Below are positions 1 through 6,440 of a stretch of DNA of 6,440 nt, one piece after another. The notes below the pieces were generated by a model. That model did no database searches. It was given only the letters and a program-made list of their open reading frames with translations, and was not told the origin of the DNA. Source of the DNA: an uncultured Bacteroidales bacterium. GTDB lineage: Bacteria; Bacteroidota; Bacteroidia; Bacteroidales; Paludibacteraceae. The DNA lies in assembly GCA_903929065.1 (NCBI GenBank), contig CAIYTJ010000153.1, positions 1 through 6,440 of the forward strand. The letters run 5' to 3'. Position numbers and translations under genes: made by a program. Positions within the stretch are counted from its first letter, which is position 1, and each line of letters begins with the position of its first letter.

Positions 1-1
1 C

Positions 2-229
2 CTCAAAGTCGTCAACTCCGCTTTCTACGGCCTCCCCGGCCAGATCGGCTCGATCAACCGCGCCATCGTGCTCAAAACTGACTCAAAAAAAATCCGTTTT
101 TGGACATCAAAACGATGCTCAAAAACGGAAATATTCACTTATATTAATATAATAAGATTTAAAATTACCCCCTCCATAATTAACAGCCAGTTTAATCTGT
201 CTGATTTTAATTTTATTACGGAACTATAA
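2..229 (+). CDS. Possible 3' end of an unidentified rightward gene (partial, 5' end outside window)
   Basis: This frame is open from the left edge to a TAA at 227-229 (75 codons, no start visible). Only the first 26 or so codons look like real coding sequence: 22 of 26 end in G or C, bases 1-80 are about 60% GC, and the peptide (containing NSAFYGLPGQIGSINRAIVL) looks protein-like. After about base 82 the frame runs into an A8 tract, a hairpin and very AT-rich DNA, and the predicted peptide becomes rich in K, I, F and N, as random AT-rich DNA would give. The true end may therefore be near base 82. A TGA sits at 79-81 in the neighbouring frame and would be reached if the AAAA run at 74-77 had one more base. 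I do not recognise the family and assign no function. The strong GC3 bias differs from the efflux operon and suggests either a differently biased gene or foreign DNA. Confidence 0.3.
   Translation, partial: LKVVNSAFYGLPGQIGSINRAIVLKTDSKKIRFWTSKRCSKTEIFTYINIIRFKITPSIINSQFNLSDFNFITEL
85..129 (-). terminator. Terminator-like imperfect hairpin with T8 tail on the minus strand
   Basis: Two 10-bp arms (93-102 and 120-129, TCCGTTTTTG/CAAAAACGGA) pair perfectly. They are followed inward by a G-T pair, an A-C mismatch and a further 4-bp stem (105-108 with 114-117) closing a 5-nt loop. Bases 85-92 are A8, so on the minus strand the hairpin is followed directly by T8, the layout of a Rho-independent terminator for leftward transcription. 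The plus strand has no T-run after the hairpin. The stem is rather AT-rich, so termination strength is uncertain. No leftward gene ends immediately upstream of it: the efflux operon already has its own terminator about 430 bp earlier. It could be a backup terminator, the end of an untranslated leftward RNA, or a hairpin protecting the 3' end of a rightward transcript. Confidence 0.4.
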
Positions 230-555
230 TTATAGTGTGTAGAAAAAGTCAATCTCATAATTGAAAACAATGGTGCGAATTGTAAATAATTTATTGATTT
301 TCTTGCATTTAGCTTAATTAATTGTAATTAGTTCAATTTTTAGCTAAATAAACTGCACAAATCTACTATATTTAAATTAAAAACTCCAACTAATTATAAT
401 GTTATTTTTTATGTTTTACAACATATATTTTTTGTAATAATGTCCATTTTATACTTAATAGTTTAAACGTTAAGCCGTTAATTAAATAACTATAATTGTA
501 ATGATAACCAACTGGGCAAAATTTAGTGCCGGAATCATTTGTGGCTTATAGTTAC
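130..555. other. AT-rich intergenic region without a supported gene
   Basis: This stretch is only about 20% GC in the blocks counted and contains no open frame with coding character on either strand. I see no tRNA, rRNA or CRISPR structure. It holds a 14-bp perfect palindrome (223-236), a 10-bp direct repeat AACTATAATT (222-231 and 488-497) whose core recurs inverted at 546-554, and an 8-bp inverted repeat ATTTAGCT/AGCTAAAT (307-314 and 342-349). One match to the Bacteroidota -7 promoter box, TAnnTTTG, lies on the minus strand at 358-365, but such a match is expected by chance fairly often in DNA of this composition. It probably separates two transcription units converging from left and right. 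Confidence 0.6.
223..236. repeat. 14-bp perfect palindrome ACTATAATTATAGT
   Basis: The sequence is its own reverse complement. Its left half with one flanking base, AACTATAATT, recurs directly at 488-497, and TTATAGTTA at 546-554 is the reverse complement of TAACTATAA at 487-495. Short AT palindromes arise easily by chance in DNA this AT-rich, and no neighbouring gene start makes this an obvious operator. The palindrome itself is certain; any function is not. Confidence 0.35.
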
Positions 556-586
556 AAAAAAAGGTGTCACTTTTCAGTGACACCTT
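556..586 (-). terminator. Rho-independent terminator of the efflux operon
   Basis: A perfect 10-bp stem (561-570 AAGGTGTCAC paired with 577-586 GTGACACCTT) encloses a 6-nt loop. On the minus strand it is followed by T7 (the complement of A556-562, partly shared with the stem base). It begins 22 nt past the stop codon of the TolC-family gene and is correctly oriented to end the leftward operon. The pairing is perfect and includes five G-C pairs, making it a much stronger candidate than the hairpin at 93-129. Confidence 0.92.
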
Positions 587-608
587 CGTTTATTGAATGC
601 TTATATTT

Positions 609-1907
609 TTACAACGCCGACACCAATTGTTTCAAGCGTGTTTCCGCCAATTTCAGGTTGTAACGGAAGTTGATTAAGCGCGTACTGGATTGGGCGTAAT
701 TTTCCTCGGCCAAATGCAGTTCGGTGGAAGTGGTTTGGCCGTGTTTCAGGCGTTCGAAGCTGATTTGCATATTTTCGCGGGCCAGCTGGTTGTTTTCGGT
801 CTCTATTTTCAACAGTTGTTGTTGGTTTTCGAAGTCGGTAAGTGTATTCAGGAAAAGCGTATTTACCTGTAATTTGATATTCTGCAAATCCAGTTCGGCT
901 GATTCCGCCTCAATCTTAGCAACCGTTACTTTTCGTTTGGTTTCGCCGGCACTGTAAATCGGAACGGTGAGCGAACCGCCAATTTGTGGTCCTAACGAAT
1001 TATTAGACAATACCGTTCCGGCCGAATTGGACGATTGATTAAAATAATATCCGCCTCTGAAACTCAAATTTGGCAGGTACAGACTTCGGTTTTCCTTCAA
1101 AGTCAATTCAGCAATGTCAATTTGCTTTTGAAAACTCAGAATACTGGTGTTCGAATTATTCAGTTTTTGCTGCAAGTCGGCTTTATCGGGTGTATAATTC
1201 ACCGGAATCGAATCATTGATTTCGATCAATTCATCTGCTTTTCTTCCAAGCAACAAATTAAGTGTTTTCAACGATTCCTCAACCGTGAATTGCTGATTGA
1301 TTTTATTTTCGATGGAAACATTCAAATCTATTTTGGCCTGAAGCAAATCTATTTTAATCAACGAACCGGCATTGAATCCTGCTTGTGAGACCCTTACCCT
1401 ATCCTCATTGTAGCTCAACACTTCATAAATTGAATTCAATTGCTGTTTCTGACGCACCACATCGTAATAGGCTGCAATAACATTAAACAGGGTCTGCAGC
1501 ACTTTATCTTTAAACTGGATTTCACCCAACGACTGGATTTCATTTAATTTACTTTTGGTGACAAACATTTTTCCGCCATCATACAACGTCCAGTTAAGCT
1601 GTGCGCCTAAACTCACCGAGGAACTGGTGTAATTCGGATAATTATTCTCTGTTCCGCTACCCAATTTCTGAGTCGTGTTGCTGGTGCTGTAATTTCCTGT
1701 ACCAACAATTCCAACCGTTGGCAGCATTCCTGCATTTCCCGGCGTGTTATTTACCTTCGAAACAGATGCATCATTTTTGGCAACAAGAATATCAAAATTA
1801 TTCTTCAGGGCAATGCTGACAGCATCTTCAATGGTTAGCTTCTGTGCAACAGCAAGGGATGTCATGCAAACCAAAACAAATATCAGTGTTATTTTCACAT
1901 TCTTCAT
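609..1907 (-). CDS. TolC-family outer-membrane efflux channel protein
   Basis: The predicted 432-residue protein would form the outer-membrane and periplasmic exit duct of the tripartite pump, as a trimer in known TolC/OprM relatives. Residues 1-21 are a signal peptide (basic start, hydrophobic core, AVA cleavage site before Q22). The only cysteine there, C14, does not fit a lipobox, so the protein is probably not lipidated. Two structurally repeated halves are visible: LTIEDAVSIALKNN (24-37), beta-strand-like segments near 62-75 and 97-109 ending in LNWTLYDGG (104-112), and long helices 114-220. The second half has YLPNLSFRGGYYF (277-289), the matching LTVPIYSAG strand (313-321) and helices 322-430. 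Length fits the family. The start codon overlaps the pump gene's stop (ATGA), which suggests translational coupling, and no Shine-Dalgarno sequence precedes it. Function is inferred from the fold pattern and operon position; substrate specificity lies elsewhere. Confidence 0.95.
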   Translation of the reverse strand: MKNVKITLIFVLVCMTSLAVAQKLTIEDAVSIALKNNFDILVAKNDASVSKVNNTPGNAGMLPTVGIVGTGNYSTSNTTQKLGSGTENNYPNYTSSSVSLGAQLNWTLYDGGKMFVTKSKLNEIQSLGEIQFKDKVLQTLFNVIAAYYDVVRQKQQLNSIYEVLSYNEDRVRVSQAGFNAGSLIKIDLLQAKIDLNVSIENKINQQFTVEESLKTLNLLLGRKADELIEINDSIPVNYTPDKADLQQKLNNSNTSILSFQKQIDIAELTLKENRSLYLPNLSFRGGYYFNQSSNSAGTVLSNNSLGPQIGGSLTVPIYSAGETKRKVTVAKIEAESAELDLQNIKLQVNTLFLNTLTDFENQQQLLKIETENNQLARENMQISFERLKHGQTTSTELHLAEENYAQSSTRLINFRYNLKLAETRLKQLVSAL

Positions 1908-4900
1908 TGTCTGTCAATAATTTTAGTGTTACTTGAAATCATCATATACATAACCGGAATTACAAACAATGTGAGAATCAGCGAAAATAACAACCCGCAA
2001 ACCACTACAATCCCAAGAGACACACGGCTGCTTGCTCCTGCGCCGAGGGCAAAGGCAATTGGCATGGCACCAAAAATAGTGGCAAGCGAAGTCATAAGAA
2101 TTGGACGAAAACGTTCCGAAGCAGCTTCGAAAGCAGCCACACGTTTATTCATACCCAGTTTTCGTTTCTGATTGGCAAATTCCACAATCAGAATACCATT
2201 CTTCGTTACAATACCGATTAATAGAATCATTCCGATTTCGGAGAAGATATTCAACGTTTGATTGAAAATCCATAGCGAAAGCATAGCTCCGGCAATAGCC
2301 AAAGGTACAGTAATCATAATGATAAAAGGATCGACAAAACTTTCGAACTGTGCTGCTAAAATCAGATAAATCAGCAGTAATGCAAGAATCAATGCAAATG
2401 ATATATTCGAATTACTTTCGGCAAAATCCCGCGAAGTACCTGCAAGCGAAGTTGAGAATGATGTGTCAAGCAATTTGTTTCCAATTTTCTGCATTTCAGC
2501 AATTCCCTGTCCAAGTGTTTTTCCATCAGCCATATTCGCCGAAATGGTAGCAGCTTTATACCGGTTGTAATGATACAGAATGGGCGGATTGCTGTTTTCC
2601 TTTACCGAAACAATATTGTCCAATTGTATCATATTGCCGCTTGACGACCGAACATAAAGCGATGAAATATCTGTTGGTGCATTACGGTCTTCACGTGCCA
2701 CCTGGCCTATGACATAATACTGTTTATCGTTTTTCAAAAAATAGCCGTATCGACCACCCGCGAAAGCCAGATTCAATGCATTGGAAATATCTTTTTCACT
2801 CACTCCCAAACTGTTAGCTTTCAAACGGTCAACCGAGATATTCAGTTCCGGTTTATTGAACTTCAAATCCACATCCACATTGCTGAATAGCGGACTATTT
2901 TGCGCTTCTTCTAAAAATTTAGGTAACACTTCACGCAGTTTTTCAAAATCAATATTCTGTATGACAAACTGAACCGGCAGACTTCTTGAATTTCCGGTGG
3001 AAATTGTAGGTTCCTGAACTGCAATAACACGGGCATCAGCATTTTTACTATAGAGTTTTGAAAGTTTATCGTAAACTTTTTGCTGTGAAACCTTACGCTC
3101 TGTTGCATCTGTCAGAAAATTAAGGACAAAACCGGTATTAACTGCCGAACTTCCGTTTCCACCTCCATAACGTGCTAACACATAACCTGATTGCGGAATG
3201 GAATCAATATTTAATTGTGCCAGTTTATCAATTAAAGCTGCAGTATTACTGTATTCTGTTCCTTCTGGAGCAGTTATTGAAGTCCTGACATAACTGTGAT
3301 CTTCCAATGGAGCTAATTCTGAGTTCAAAGCTCTGGATAAGGTCACAATCATTAGTATACACAATACTACAATGGCAATAGAAATCCATTTATTCTGAAT
3401 AAAGAATGCCAAAAATCGGCGGTATTTCTTTTCCATACCCACAAAAAATGGCTCACTGGCAACATAGAATTTAGAATGATGTGTTCCTGAACCACCTAAA
3501 AAAACGTTTAGAACCGGTGTCAAAGTAAGTGAAACCACTGCCGAAATCAATACAGCACATGCTACCACAATACCAAATTCGCGGAATAATCTGCCGGTAA
3601 AACCTTGTAAAAAGATAACCGGTACAAAAACAATAGCCAGTGTTAACGAAGTGGAAACCACCGCAAAGAAAATCTCACGTGTACCTTCAAATGCTGCTTT
3701 CCATTTATCCATCCCTGCTTCGATGCGTTTAAAGATGTTTTCTGTCACCACAATTCCATCATCCACAACAAGTCCGGTGGCCAAAACTATTCCCAGTAAC
3801 GTAAGAACATTCACCGAAAAACCGAAAATGTACATTACGAAGAAAGTCCCGATAAGCGACACGGGTATATCCAGCAACGGTCGCAAAGCAATAATCCAAT
3901 TTCTGAAAAACAGAAAAATAATAATTACCACCAAAAATATAGCTATCAGCAGTGTTTCGACGACATCTGTTACCGATTGACGCACAAAAATTGATTTATC
4001 ACGGGCTATATTCAATTCCACTCCTTTTGGTAAATTCTTTTTAATCTGATTCAACCGTTTATAAAATTCATCGGCAATCTGTATATCATTTGCTCCCGGA
4101 AGTGGCACTAGTGCGAGCATTACGCCATTTTTACCATTAATCTTAGCACCCGATTCTTCATTCTGAGGTCCGAGTGTTGCTTCACCAATATCTCTTAATC
4201 TCACAACCTGATTTTCGGTTTGTTTGATTATCATGTTGTTGAAATCGTCTTCGGTGGTTAATCGTCCACGGGTCTTAATTGTCAATTCAGTATAATTTCC
4301 TCTGATTTTACCACCCGGCATTTCCACATTCTCCTTAGTTAATGCTGCATCAATATCAGAAGCTGTAAGGCTGTAAGCTACCATTTTAGCCGGATTAAGC
4401 CACAGACGCATAGCAGGTTTCTGCTGACCAAAAATCATAATCGAACTGATTCCGGGAATGGTTTGAAGTTTTTCCTGCAATACATTTTCGGCATAATCAC
4501 TCATCTCCAGCGGGTCCATCGTATTGCTCTGAACGGCAACCATAATCATCGGATCACTGTTTGCATCGGCTTTTGTAACGGTTGGCGGCGCATCCAAATC
4601 CTGAGGAAGGCTTCGGGTTGCTTGTGAAGCTTTATCACGAACATCGTTGGCCGCTTTTTCCAAATCTGAGCCCAGTTCAAACTCAACGGTAATGGTGCTG
4701 ATTCCCAAAGCCGATTGAGATGTGATAGATTTCACTCCTTCAATGCCGTTAATAGTTGTTTCAAGCGGTTCGGTTATTTGTGATTCAACCACTTCGGCAT
4801 TGGCACCCGTATACGAAGTCTGAACAGTAATTACTGGCGGATCAATGGCTGGATAAAGTCGTACAGCCAGAAAATTGTACCCGACCACACCGAGCAAAAT

Positions 4901-4963
4901 AATCAAAAGGCTGAGCACAATCGAGCCAACAGGACGTTTAAGTGCTATATCTGATATAGTCAT
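1904..4963 (-). CDS. RND-superfamily efflux pump, AcrB/HAE1-type inner-membrane permease
   Basis: This 1019-residue protein is a full-length resistance-nodulation-division transporter, a proton-driven antiporter that works as a trimer in studied relatives. It starts with the family N-terminus (cytoplasmic IALKRP, then TM1 at about 12-34). Periplasmic porter domains lie at about 35-330 and 560-850, and the two blocks of membrane helices at about 333-545 and 853-1010. The proton-relay residues expected from AcrB are present: adjacent Asp401-Asp402 in TM4 (GLVVDDGIVVTEN), Lys921 in TM10 (GIVTKNGILIVEFAN) and Arg953 in TM11 (RFRPILMTSLATIFG). The DD motif and overall pattern match hydrophobe/amphiphile (multidrug) pumps rather than heavy-metal CusA-type pumps. 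Length is slightly shorter than AcrB because the C-terminal tail is short. The ATG lies one base after the adaptor's stop codon, and no frameshift or missing catalytic residue is seen. The actual substrates cannot be inferred. Confidence 0.97.
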   Translation of the reverse strand: MTISDIALKRPVGSIVLSLLIILLGVVGYNFLAVRLYPAIDPPVITVQTSYTGANAEVVESQITEPLETTINGIEGVKSITSQSALGISTITVEFELGSDLEKAANDVRDKASQATRSLPQDLDAPPTVTKADANSDPMIMVAVQSNTMDPLEMSDYAENVLQEKLQTIPGISSIMIFGQQKPAMRLWLNPAKMVAYSLTASDIDAALTKENVEMPGGKIRGNYTELTIKTRGRLTTEDDFNNMIIKQTENQVVRLRDIGEATLGPQNEESGAKINGKNGVMLALVPLPGANDIQIADEFYKRLNQIKKNLPKGVELNIARDKSIFVRQSVTDVVETLLIAIFLVVIIIFLFFRNWIIALRPLLDIPVSLIGTFFVMYIFGFSVNVLTLLGIVLATGLVVDDGIVVTENIFKRIEAGMDKWKAAFEGTREIFFAVVSTSLTLAIVFVPVIFLQGFTGRLFREFGIVVACAVLISAVVSLTLTPVLNVFLGGSGTHHSKFYVASEPFFVGMEKKYRRFLAFFIQNKWISIAIVVLCILMIVTLSRALNSELAPLEDHSYVRTSITAPEGTEYSNTAALIDKLAQLNIDSIPQSGYVLARYGGGNGSSAVNTGFVLNFLTDATERKVSQQKVYDKLSKLYSKNADARVIAVQEPTISTGNSRSLPVQFVIQNIDFEKLREVLPKFLEEAQNSPLFSNVDVDLKFNKPELNISVDRLKANSLGVSEKDISNALNLAFAGGRYGYFLKNDKQYYVIGQVAREDRNAPTDISSLYVRSSSGNMIQLDNIVSVKENSNPPILYHYNRYKAATISANMADGKTLGQGIAEMQKIGNKLLDTSFSTSLAGTSRDFAESNSNISFALILALLLIYLILAAQFESFVDPFIIMITVPLAIAGAMLSLWIFNQTLNIFSEIGMILLIGIVTKNGILIVEFANQKRKLGMNKRVAAFEAASERFRPILMTSLATIFGAMPIAFALGAGASSRVSLGIVVVCGLLFSLILTLFVIPVMYMMISSNTKIIDRQ

Positions 4964-4964
4964 A

Positions 4965-6023
4965 TTATTTTACGGTAGAAAATGTTAGTTTTGCACCTTC
5001 TTTCAAAAATAGTAAACCGGAAGTAACAATGGTGTCGCCAGCTTGAATACCAACTGTAATCTCAACCGTTGATGATTTGCGAATTCCGGTTTTTACCTTG
5101 ATAAATTTTGCTTTTCCATGATTAGACACAATAACGATTTTATTTTCCTCCTGAGGAATTATTGCCTGAGTCGGAATCAAAATAGCATCGGTTTTTTGAT
5201 TAAGACGAAGTTGTACATTAGCAAATCCGCCGGAAATCAATTCCTTGGATTGGCTGTTGACAATGGCACGAACTTTCATGTTTCGGGTCGCATCATCAAT
5301 GCCTTCCTCGGTTGCCATTACTGTTGCATCGTACAATTTAGTGCCATTTGACATAGTAAATTTCACCTTCATGCCGGCTTTTAATTCAGAAGAATATTTT
5401 TCGGGAACAAAAAAATCGAGTTTTAATTTATTCACTGTTCTGATAGTTGCCAGCAAGGTTGATGGTGTAACAATCGCTCCGACACTCACATTCCGTAAAC
5501 CTATAACGCCATCGAAAGGTGCACGAACTTCGGTTTTACGAATCATTGTTTTTTCAACTTCTATATCTGCTTTCAATGAGTTCAACTGCAACCCGGTCAT
5601 TTCGTAGTCGTTCTGACTTATTCCATTCACTTTCAGCAGTTCGGACTGGCGTTTGTATATTTCCTGCTGAATGGAAAGCTGTGATTGCAATTTTTTCAAC
5701 GTTGATTGTAAATCATCATCAAACAGTTTTACCAACAGCGTACCGCTTTTTACAAATTTTCCTTCAGGCAGATTAATTGAAACCACTCTACCTGCCACTT
5801 CATTCTTCAAATCGACCATTTCAAATGCCTGTAACGAACCTGAAACAGATATTTCATCAATTAACAACGATGATTTGGCAATTATTCCAGCGACTTTTTT
5901 CTGAGGTTTTTCTTTTTTCGATTTTTCATTGTCGGATTGTTTGCTGAAAAAGCCAATTTTGACTAACAATGCAGCCAGCAACACAAATACAATAGCAACC
6001 CAAATTGTGCTCTTTTTCTTCAT
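4965..6023 (-). CDS. Periplasmic adaptor (membrane fusion) subunit, HlyD/AcrA type
   Basis: This 352-residue protein should link the RND pump to the TolC channel across the periplasm. A single hydrophobic segment (about 7-25) after MKKK acts as a membrane anchor. The protein has no cysteine at all, so unlike AcrA it cannot be a lipoprotein. A lysine-rich charged linker (28-43) follows. The split lipoyl/barrel-sandwich domain is at about 66-100 (NEVAGRVVSINLPEGKFVKSG region) and 164-195 (VRAPFDGVIG, then VSVGAIVTP), separated by a short alpha-helical hairpin (about 101-163). A beta-barrel domain (203-275) and a membrane-proximal domain (278-350, beginning ILIPTQAI) complete the family order. 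The gene lies 17 nt after the regulator and 1 nt before the pump, so all are probably co-transcribed. The leader before the ATG is AATAAAATATTATACAA, without a Shine-Dalgarno box, as is usual for Bacteroidota. Confidence 0.95.
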   Translation of the reverse strand: MKKKSTIWVAIVFVLLAALLVKIGFFSKQSDNEKSKKEKPQKKVAGIIAKSSLLIDEISVSGSLQAFEMVDLKNEVAGRVVSINLPEGKFVKSGTLLVKLFDDDLQSTLKKLQSQLSIQQEIYKRQSELLKVNGISQNDYEMTGLQLNSLKADIEVEKTMIRKTEVRAPFDGVIGLRNVSVGAIVTPSTLLATIRTVNKLKLDFFVPEKYSSELKAGMKVKFTMSNGTKLYDATVMATEEGIDDATRNMKVRAIVNSQSKELISGGFANVQLRLNQKTDAILIPTQAIIPQEENKIVIVSNHGKAKFIKVKTGIRKSSTVEITVGIQAGDTIVTSGLLFLKEGAKLTFSTVK

Positions 6024-6040
6024 TTGTATAATATTTTATT

Positions 6041-6440
6041 TTATAATAAGTTGATTTCTAACACACTTAGTAGTCTGTAAAGTTCTTCGATTTGATTTTC
6101 AGAAATGCCTTCAAATGCAATTTCGGAAGTTTTGTTTATCTCTGCTTTGATTTCAGGAATTAATTGCCGTGATTTTTCGGTGATAGTCAATTCGTATTTT
6201 CTTTTATCAGTTTGGTTCTGAATACGTTCAACATAGCCGTTTTTTGAAAGATAATCGATTATACGCACTACCTGAACCTTATCGCACGACAGTTCGTGAG
6301 CCAGTTCCTGCTGAGTCATACCGTTTCTGGATTCAATCAGCAACAATGGATAAAACGAACGGTTAATATCCAAATGACAAAGCCCGGCTAATAGTTTAGT
6401 CTGGTACAATTTACCGATTTTAGCCATTATCCGGCCAACC
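6041..6440 (-). CDS. MarR-family winged-helix transcriptional regulator (5' end outside window)
   Basis: The visible protein is a MarR-type dimeric DNA-binding regulator, most likely controlling this efflux operon. Numbered from the ATG at 6427, it shows the first helix LYQTKLLAGLCHLDINRSFYP (8-27 core), the helix-turn-helix MTQQELAHEL (37-46) and CDKVQVVRIIDYLSKNGYVE (48-67), the wing with a D-K-R motif (74-76) and LTITEK (80-85), and a C-terminal dimerisation helix to 128. I extend it to the edge because the frame stays open upstream of that ATG (codons for V, G, R, I), no ribosome-binding signal precedes it, and 128 residues is short for a family usually near 140-150, whose helix 1 normally starts earlier. 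So 6427 is probably an internal Met. MarR proteins usually repress and are released by small aromatic or amphipathic ligands; whether that holds here is inference. The operator should lie right of the window. Confidence 0.9.
   Translation of the reverse strand, partial: VGRIMAKIGKLYQTKLLAGLCHLDINRSFYPLLLIESRNGMTQQELAHELSCDKVQVVRIIDYLSKNGYVERIQNQTDKRKYELTITEKSRQLIPEIKAEINKTSEIAFEGISENQIEELYRLLSVLEINLL

Noticed and set aside
307..349. Inverted repeat ATTTAGCT/AGCTAAAT as a possible operator or attachment site
   Set aside because: The arms are only 8 bp, separated by 27 AT-rich bases, with no adjacent gene start or element to give it meaning.
425..440. TATTTTTTG as a plus-strand Bacteroidota -7 promoter box
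   Set aside because: The spacing between TA and TTTG is three bases rather than two, and no gene start follows downstream on that strand.
482..538. An 18-codon minus-strand ORF with a hydrophobic peptide (MIPALNFAQLV...)
   Set aside because: It is very short, lies in AT-rich DNA where hydrophobic I/V-rich peptides arise by chance, and starts downstream of the operon terminator without a promoter-like box.
1..600. CRISPR array, tRNA gene or a recognisable insertion sequence in the left region
   Set aside because: There are no regularly spaced repeats, no cloverleaf sequence and no identifiable transposase. The GC-rich fragment is too short to call.
690..957. Plus-strand open frames inside the TolC-family gene
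   Set aside because: They are antisense shadows of a gene with clear family motifs, and their peptides show no recognisable domain.
3651..3980. A 109-codon plus-strand open frame within the pump gene
   Set aside because: It is antisense to the conserved TM2-TM4 region of the RND protein, and its peptide is low-complexity (rich in S, T, I and K), typical of a shadow frame.
5245..5607. A 120-codon plus-strand open frame within the adaptor gene
   Set aside because: It is the antisense of the conserved barrel and lipoyl regions, with no domain or upstream signal of its own.

Overview
The window is most consistent with a Bacteroidota (probably Bacteroidales-like) chromosome. The coding DNA is moderately AT-rich, the intergenic DNA is very AT-rich, and none of the three start codons with visible upstream sequence has a Shine-Dalgarno box. 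The proteins also look like Bacteroidota versions of their families. The genus cannot be named from this sequence alone.

Layout, right to left in the direction of transcription. All four confident genes lie on the minus strand and form one compact operon: a MarR-family regulator (cut by the right edge, 6440-6041), a periplasmic adaptor of the HlyD/AcrA type (6023-4965), an AcrB/HAE1-type RND pump (4963-1904) and a TolC-type outer-membrane channel (1907-609). The gaps are 17 nt, 1 nt and a 4-nt ATGA overlap. A strong intrinsic terminator follows 22 nt after the last stop (556-586). The operon therefore encodes a complete tripartite envelope exporter plus its likely regulator. The RND protein uses proton-motive force to drive export, the adaptor bridges the periplasm and the TolC protein forms the outer-membrane exit duct. 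The substrate cannot be told from sequence, but the pump belongs to the hydrophobe/amphiphile (multidrug) class, not the heavy-metal class. The promoter is outside the window to the right.

The left 555 bases hold no confident gene. Bases 1-80 are about 60% GC and read like coding sequence on the plus strand, with 22 of 26 codons ending in G or C. I do not recognise the product. The composition drops sharply near base 84, followed by an A8 run and a 37-bp imperfect hairpin oriented like a minus-strand terminator. From about 130 to 555 the DNA is only about 20% GC, with a few short AT-rich palindromes and repeats.

The efflux operon is an ordinary member of a well-known class. I found no convincing evidence of a previously undescribed system. 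The points most worth a second look are the compositional break at the left edge, the orphan minus-strand terminator-like hairpin, and the start of the MarR gene, which lies beyond the window.
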